Source: JAVJUS01 sp040220455 (lineage in GTDB: Bacteria; Pseudomonadota; Alphaproteobacteria; DSM-16000; Inquilinaceae). From it: DNA of 27,996 bases. The DNA lies in assembly GCA_040220455.1 (NCBI GenBank), contig JAVJUS010000084.1:1-27996 (forward strand), in the 5' to 3' direction. Numbering within the stretch: position 1 is the first letter of the stretch; every line of letters begins with the position of its first letter. This document shows, piece after piece, positions 22,898 through 27,996 of this stretch. The notes beneath the pieces are model-generated. The model was not told the DNA's origin and ran no database searches. It saw only the letters and a program-made list of their open reading frames with translations. The position numbers and the translations under genes are program-made.

Positions 22898-23809
22898 ATG
22901 ACCGTGATCGCCGCCCGCCTGTCCCGCGCCGCCCGCCTGTCCCGTGGCCGCGTGGCCGCCGCCGCCCTGGGGCTGGCGCTCGCCGGCCCGGCCGCCGCTC
23001 CCGCGGCCGCACAGGCGTCGTCCGCCGGCGGCCAGGGGCTCTCCCTCGGCTATGACGTCTATCTGGGCGGGCTCAAGGTGCTCGAGGCCGACCTCGCCCT
23101 CGACCGGTCGCCGGAGCGCTACTCGGTTCTCCTGGACGCCGAGCTGAAGGGCTTCCCGGCCCTGTTCACCGACTGGTGGGCCGAAGTGCGCTCGACCGGC
23201 CGCCTGGGCGACGACGGCCGGCCGATCCCGGACCTGCACCGGGTCGAGCGACCGAAGGACGGTACCCTCAAGATCACCGAGATGATCTATGACGGCGAAG
23301 GCGGCGTCGACGTCCGCTTCATCCCCGAGGGCTCCGACGACGACGGCGGCGTGACCGATGCCGAGCGGCACGGCTCGCTCGATCCGCTGAGCGGCGTGAT
23401 CGCGCTGATGAACCGGCTGGAACAGATCGGATCCTGCGAGTCCGGCGGCCCGGTCGCGCTCTACGACGGCCGGCGGCGCTTCGACCTGGTGATGGAGCGC
23501 CTGGGCACCCGGACGCTCGAGCCCAGCGGCTACAGCGCCTATTCCGGGGCGGCGGAGCATTGCCGGCTCCAGCTCCGCGCCATCTCCGGCGCCTTCAAGA
23601 ACGAGGCCAGCCGTCAGTTCTGGCGCGGCGGCGCGGCGGGCGACGAACTGCGCACCTTCGACATCTGGCTCGCCCGCCCTGTCGAGGGCGCGGCCCCCGT
23701 GCCGGTGCGTATCCAGGGGGAGAGCTGGCGCGGCATGCTGATCGTCCACCTGACCGACATCCGCACCCGCCGCGCCGACGTCGTCCTGCGCCCCGGCGAC
23801 CGGGGCTGA
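22898..23809 (+). CDS. DUF3108 domain exported protein
   Basis: This 303-residue protein has a long basic N-terminus followed by a hydrophobic, Ala-rich signal (about 20-42: VAAAALGLALAGPAAAPAAA). The mature part reads YDVYLGGLKVLEADLALD, YSVLLDAELKGFPALFTDWW, STGRL and later DPLSGVIALM, the layout of DUF3108 proteins, which are probably beta-rich and act in the periplasm or at the outer membrane. Their function is not settled. ATG 22898 follows TCGGGAGTTGCGAGACC. It is the first host gene after the island and converges on the phosphatase gene across the REP-like repeat. Confidence 0.85.
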   Translation: MTVIAARLSRAARLSRGRVAAAALGLALAGPAAAPAAAQASSAGGQGLSLGYDVYLGGLKVLEADLALDRSPERYSVLLDAELKGFPALFTDWWAEVRSTGRLGDDGRPIPDLHRVERPKDGTLKITEMIYDGEGGVDVRFIPEGSDDDGGVTDAERHGSLDPLSGVIALMNRLEQIGSCESGGPVALYDGRRRFDLVMERLGTRTLEPSGYSAYSGAAEHCRLQLRAISGAFKNEASRQFWRGGAAGDELRTFDIWLARPVEGAAPVPVRIQGESWRGMLIVHLTDIRTRRADVVLRPGDRG

Positions 23810-23876
23810 GCGGCGTCCGGTGGCCTGATCGAAAGCGATCGTCGACGCACGAGTCAGTTTCGATCTTGCGCCTTCC

Positions 23877-23993
23877 GTCATCCCCGCGAAAGCGGGGATC
23901 CAGTCTGCCGCCAGGCTTGAAGACCGTTGGCTTTGATCGCTGCGAGCAATTCACGCGTCAATGCCCATGGATCCCCGCTTTCGCGGGGATGAC
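23877..23993. repeat. Perfect 26-bp inverted repeat pair, REP/BIME-like
   Basis: The arm 23877-23902 (starting GTCATCCCCGCG and ending GCGGGGATCCA) is the exact reverse complement of 23968-23993, with 65 bp between them. Each arm can itself form a stem CCCCGC-GAAA-GCGGGG. This style of dispersed element is common in alphaproteobacteria. It lies between convergent genes (DUF3108 and the phosphatase) and may end transcription in both directions. Confidence 0.85.
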
Positions 23994-24087
23994 GAACAAA
24001 AGTAAACGTAAGCGATCGATTGTCGGTGTCCGGCCAGCGCCATGATCCGGGCGTTGCGCCGACCGATGTCGGTGTCAGATGTCGATG

Positions 24088-24843
24088 TCATGGGTTTCGC
24101 TCCCATGCCTGCGCCTCGCGGTAGGCGATGGCGCCCAGGGCCGCGGGGAGCTCGGCCAGGTCGCCGATGACGGCGTCGGCGCCGAGTTCGGCGGCCGGCG
24201 TGCGGGAGTAGCCGAAGCTCACCGCCACGACCGGAATGCCGGCCGCGCGCGCCGCGCCGACATCCGCGGCGTGGTCGCCGACCATGACGGCGCCGGCCGG
24301 CGCCACGCCCAGGCGCGACAGGGCTTCCAGGACCGGTCCGGCCGACGGCTTGCGGCCCCAGGGTCCGTCGCCGGTGACGACCGTGCCGACCAGGGCGTCG
24401 GCGCCGGCCGCGGCCAGCGCGTGGCGGGTCGGCCCCGGCGGCTTGTTGGTCACCACGCCGGTCGCGATCCCGGCGTCGGCGAGCGCCCTCAGGAGGTCGA
24501 GCGCGCCGGTGTAAAAGTCGTCCGGTCCCATCGGCATTTCGGTCAGCAGCGCCGCGTATCGGGCGACGCAGGCCTCGACGGCGGAGTCCGAGATGGCCGG
24601 GCCGGTCGCCTCGAAGGCACGGCGCATGAGCATGGCCGCGCCGTCGCCGATCATCGGGCGCACGCGCTCGACCGGCAGGGTCGATCGCCCGTGCTCGGCC
24701 AGCACGCGGTTGGCGCCCGCGGCGATGCCGGGCAGGCTGTCGAGCAGCGTGCCGTCCAGGTCGAACAGCACGGCGCCGAGACCGGCGGGAAAGGCCGGTG
24801 GGTCGGAAGGGCCGCGCGGGCGCGGCGGGGCGGGAGCGGTCAT
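24088..24843 (-). CDS. gph: HAD-family phosphatase, phosphoglycolate phosphatase type
   Basis: This 251-residue HAD hydrolase has motif I DLDGTLLDS (nucleophile Asp28, acid Asp30), motif II VVTNKP, the lysine in GRKPSAGP and motif IV VGDHAADVGAARAAGI. The cap domain (about 40-110) has the C1 alpha-helical form of the Gph/CbbZ group. Such enzymes remove phosphate from 2-phosphoglycolate, a product of DNA repair or photorespiration; the substrate assignment is by family resemblance. The N-terminus (MTAPAPPRPRGPSDPPAF) is an unconserved Pro-rich extension. ATG 24843 follows CCCGGAGTTCC. It is divergent from glmU with a 111-bp shared upstream region. Confidence 0.8.
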   Translation of the reverse strand: MTAPAPPRPRGPSDPPAFPAGLGAVLFDLDGTLLDSLPGIAAGANRVLAEHGRSTLPVERVRPMIGDGAAMLMRRAFEATGPAISDSAVEACVARYAALLTEMPMGPDDFYTGALDLLRALADAGIATGVVTNKPPGPTRHALAAAGADALVGTVVTGDGPWGRKPSAGPVLEALSRLGVAPAGAVMVGDHAADVGAARAAGIPVVAVSFGYSRTPAAELGADAVIGDLAELPAALGAIAYREAQAWERNP

Positions 24844-24954
24844 GGAACTCCGGGTTCGATGGTGACGGATCCGTTGGAGGCTCGGGCCCGCGTAACACTC
24901 CGCAATGAAGTTTGATTTTGGCGAGCGCGGCGGAGTGTGGCACTTACCGCCGCC

Positions 24955-26328
24955 ATGACAAGCGACTCGCTCGCCTGCGTCGTCCTGGCCGCCGGCAAGG
25001 GCACGCGCATGAAGTCCGACCGGCCCAAGGTGCTGCATCCTGTGGCCGGCCGCCCGATGCTGGCCCATGTGCTGGCCGCCGCGGAGACGCTGGGCCCGGA
25101 GCGACGAATCGTCGTCGCCGGCCCGGACATGCCGGACGTGGCGCAGGCGGCGCCGGGCTGGACGACGGTCGTGCAGGCCGACCGGCTCGGCACCGCGGAC
25201 GCCGTCCGCGCGGCGCTGGGCGCGCTCGACGGCTTCTCGGGCACTGTCATGGTCATCCTGGGCGACGTGCCGCTGATCCTGCCGGAGACGCTGCGCCGCC
25301 TGCTCGACGCCCGGCGGGCCGCCGGCGCGGCCGGGCCGGCGCCGGCGGTCTCCGTCCTCGGCATGCGCGTCGCGCCGCCCAACGCCTATGGCCGACTGGT
25401 CGCCGACGCCGCGGGCGACCTGGCGGCGATCGTCGAGGCGGGGGAGGCCGATGCCGAGACCCTGGCGATCGAGCTGTGCAACAGCGGGCTCATGGCCTTC
25501 GACGGCGCGCGCTTGGGCGCGCTGGTCGGCGCCATCGGGTCCGACAACGCCAAGGGCGAGTTCTATCTGACCGACGCGATCGCGGTCGCCCACGCCCGGG
25601 GCTGGCGATGCACCGTCGTCGAGGGGCCGGCGGCGGAGGTGCACGGCGTCAACAGCCGCGCCGACCTCGCCGCGGCCGAGGCGCTGATGCAGGAGCGCCT
25701 GCGCGCCACCGCGATGGCCGGTGGGGCGACGCTGATCGACCCGGCCAGCGTCTTCCTCTGCGCCGACACGGAGCTCGGCCGCGACGTGACGATCGAGCCC
25801 AATGTCGTCTTCGGCCCCGGCGTGCGCGTCGGCGACGGCGTCGAGATCCGCGCCTTCAGCCATATCGAGGGCGCGACCATCGGCGACGGCGCACGCATCG
25901 GCCCCTTCGCGCGGCTGCGGCCCGGCGCCACGCTGGGCGCGCATGTCCATGTCGGCAATTTCGTCGAGGTCAAGAACGCCACGCTGGCCGACGGGGCCAA
26001 GGCCAATCACCTGACATATCTGGGCGACGCCGATGTCGGCCCGCGGGCGAACATCGGCGCCGGCACGATCACCTGCAATTACGACGGATTCTTCAAGCAT
26101 CGCACGGCGATCGGGGCGGAGGCGTTCATCGGCTCCAACACCGCGCTGGTGGCGCCTGTGCGCGTCGGCGACCGGGCGACGACCGCCGCCGGCAGCACCA
26201 TCACCCGCGACGTGGCGGATGACGCGCTGGCCATCGAGCGCGCCCGCCAGGAGAGCCGGGATGGCTGGTCGGCCCGCTTCCGCGCCGCGATGAGTGCGCG
26301 CAAGGCCGCGGCGCGAAAGAACGGATGA
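24955..26328 (+). CDS. glmU: Bifunctional GlmU: UDP-GlcNAc diphosphorylase / GlcN-1-P acetyltransferase
   Basis: This 457-residue enzyme has the uridyltransferase domain with LAAGKGTRMKSDRPKVLH (11-28) and GDVPL (103-107), then a left-handed beta-helix acetyltransferase domain with repeated hexapeptides (IEPNVVFGPGVRVGDGVEIR; ANHLTYLGDADVGPR; ANIGAGTITCNYDG). It acetylates glucosamine-1-phosphate and joins it to UMP to give UDP-GlcNAc for peptidoglycan and lipopolysaccharide. I chose ATG 24955 (MTSDSL) by comparison with the family start. A GTG at 24937 would add six residues (MALTAA), and neither start has a perfectly placed Shine-Dalgarno. It is 52 bp upstream of glmS on the same strand, the common alphaproteobacterial operon order. 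Confidence 0.95.
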   Translation: MTSDSLACVVLAAGKGTRMKSDRPKVLHPVAGRPMLAHVLAAAETLGPERRIVVAGPDMPDVAQAAPGWTTVVQADRLGTADAVRAALGALDGFSGTVMVILGDVPLILPETLRRLLDARRAAGAAGPAPAVSVLGMRVAPPNAYGRLVADAAGDLAAIVEAGEADAETLAIELCNSGLMAFDGARLGALVGAIGSDNAKGEFYLTDAIAVAHARGWRCTVVEGPAAEVHGVNSRADLAAAEALMQERLRATAMAGGATLIDPASVFLCADTELGRDVTIEPNVVFGPGVRVGDGVEIRAFSHIEGATIGDGARIGPFARLRPGATLGAHVHVGNFVEVKNATLADGAKANHLTYLGDADVGPRANIGAGTITCNYDGFFKHRTAIGAEAFIGSNTALVAPVRVGDRATTAAGSTITRDVADDALAIERARQESRDGWSARFRAAMSARKAAARKNG

Positions 26329-26380
26329 GCCGGGCGGGTCGGCCCGCCCCCGAGAGGTTGAAGCGAGGGAGCGCGCGCGC

Positions 26381-27996
<1,616 letters not shown>

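Noticed and set aside
23877..23993. CRISPR-like repeat
   Set aside because: Only two arms in inverted orientation, without regularly spaced direct repeats or cas genes; a REP-like pair fits.

Overview
The window is a high-GC bacterial chromosome segment, most likely from an alphaproteobacterium. The evidence is the dxs tail, a betaine-homocysteine methyltransferase-type enzyme, a DUF853 ATPase, a DUF3108 protein and a glmU-glmS pair, all in very GC-rich codon usage. I cannot name the genus from sequence alone.

Layout. Positions 1-3883 hold housekeeping genes: the dxs 3' end, a short-chain dehydrogenase, a homocysteine S-methyltransferase and a HerA-like DUF853 ATPase. Positions 4114-12277 are an accessory but host-like cluster. 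It holds two family 2 glycosyltransferases, then a four-gene minus-strand run, then a divergent GMC oxidoreductase. The minus-strand run, in transcription order, is a 58-residue peptide with a strong Shine-Dalgarno, a HExxH protein of the putative alpha-ketoglutarate peptide beta-hydroxylase type, a Wzx-like flippase and an ATP-grasp protein. This looks like an undescribed ribosomally made, modified peptide (RiPP) locus, possibly combined with glycan or export functions.

Positions 12372-22677 are a genomic island between two identical tRNA-Val(CAC) genes, which lie in a 120-bp direct repeat with three mismatches. A tyrosine integrase sits next to the right tRNA. The island is visibly more AT-rich than its surroundings. 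It carries an IS3-family element with a broken orfA, a methyltransferase remnant, a secreted-protein pseudogene with an intact relative-like neighbour, a four-gene operon of small unknown proteins behind an inverted array of TGACA-type repeats, a tandem GFA-domain protein, a DUF1059 protein and two divergent secreted coiled-coil-like proteins. The right tRNA has a textbook TTGACA promoter. The repeat ends inside that -35 box, so the left copy has lost it.

Positions 22898-27996 return to host genes: a DUF3108 exported protein, a REP-like perfect inverted repeat, a phosphoglycolate phosphatase-type HAD enzyme, and glmU followed by the 5' part of glmS for UDP-GlcNAc synthesis.

Together, the host genes cover isoprenoid precursor, methionine and amino-sugar supply. 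The 4-12 kb cluster probably makes and exports a modified surface or secreted product. The island is a small integrative element with no visible phage structural or conjugation genes.
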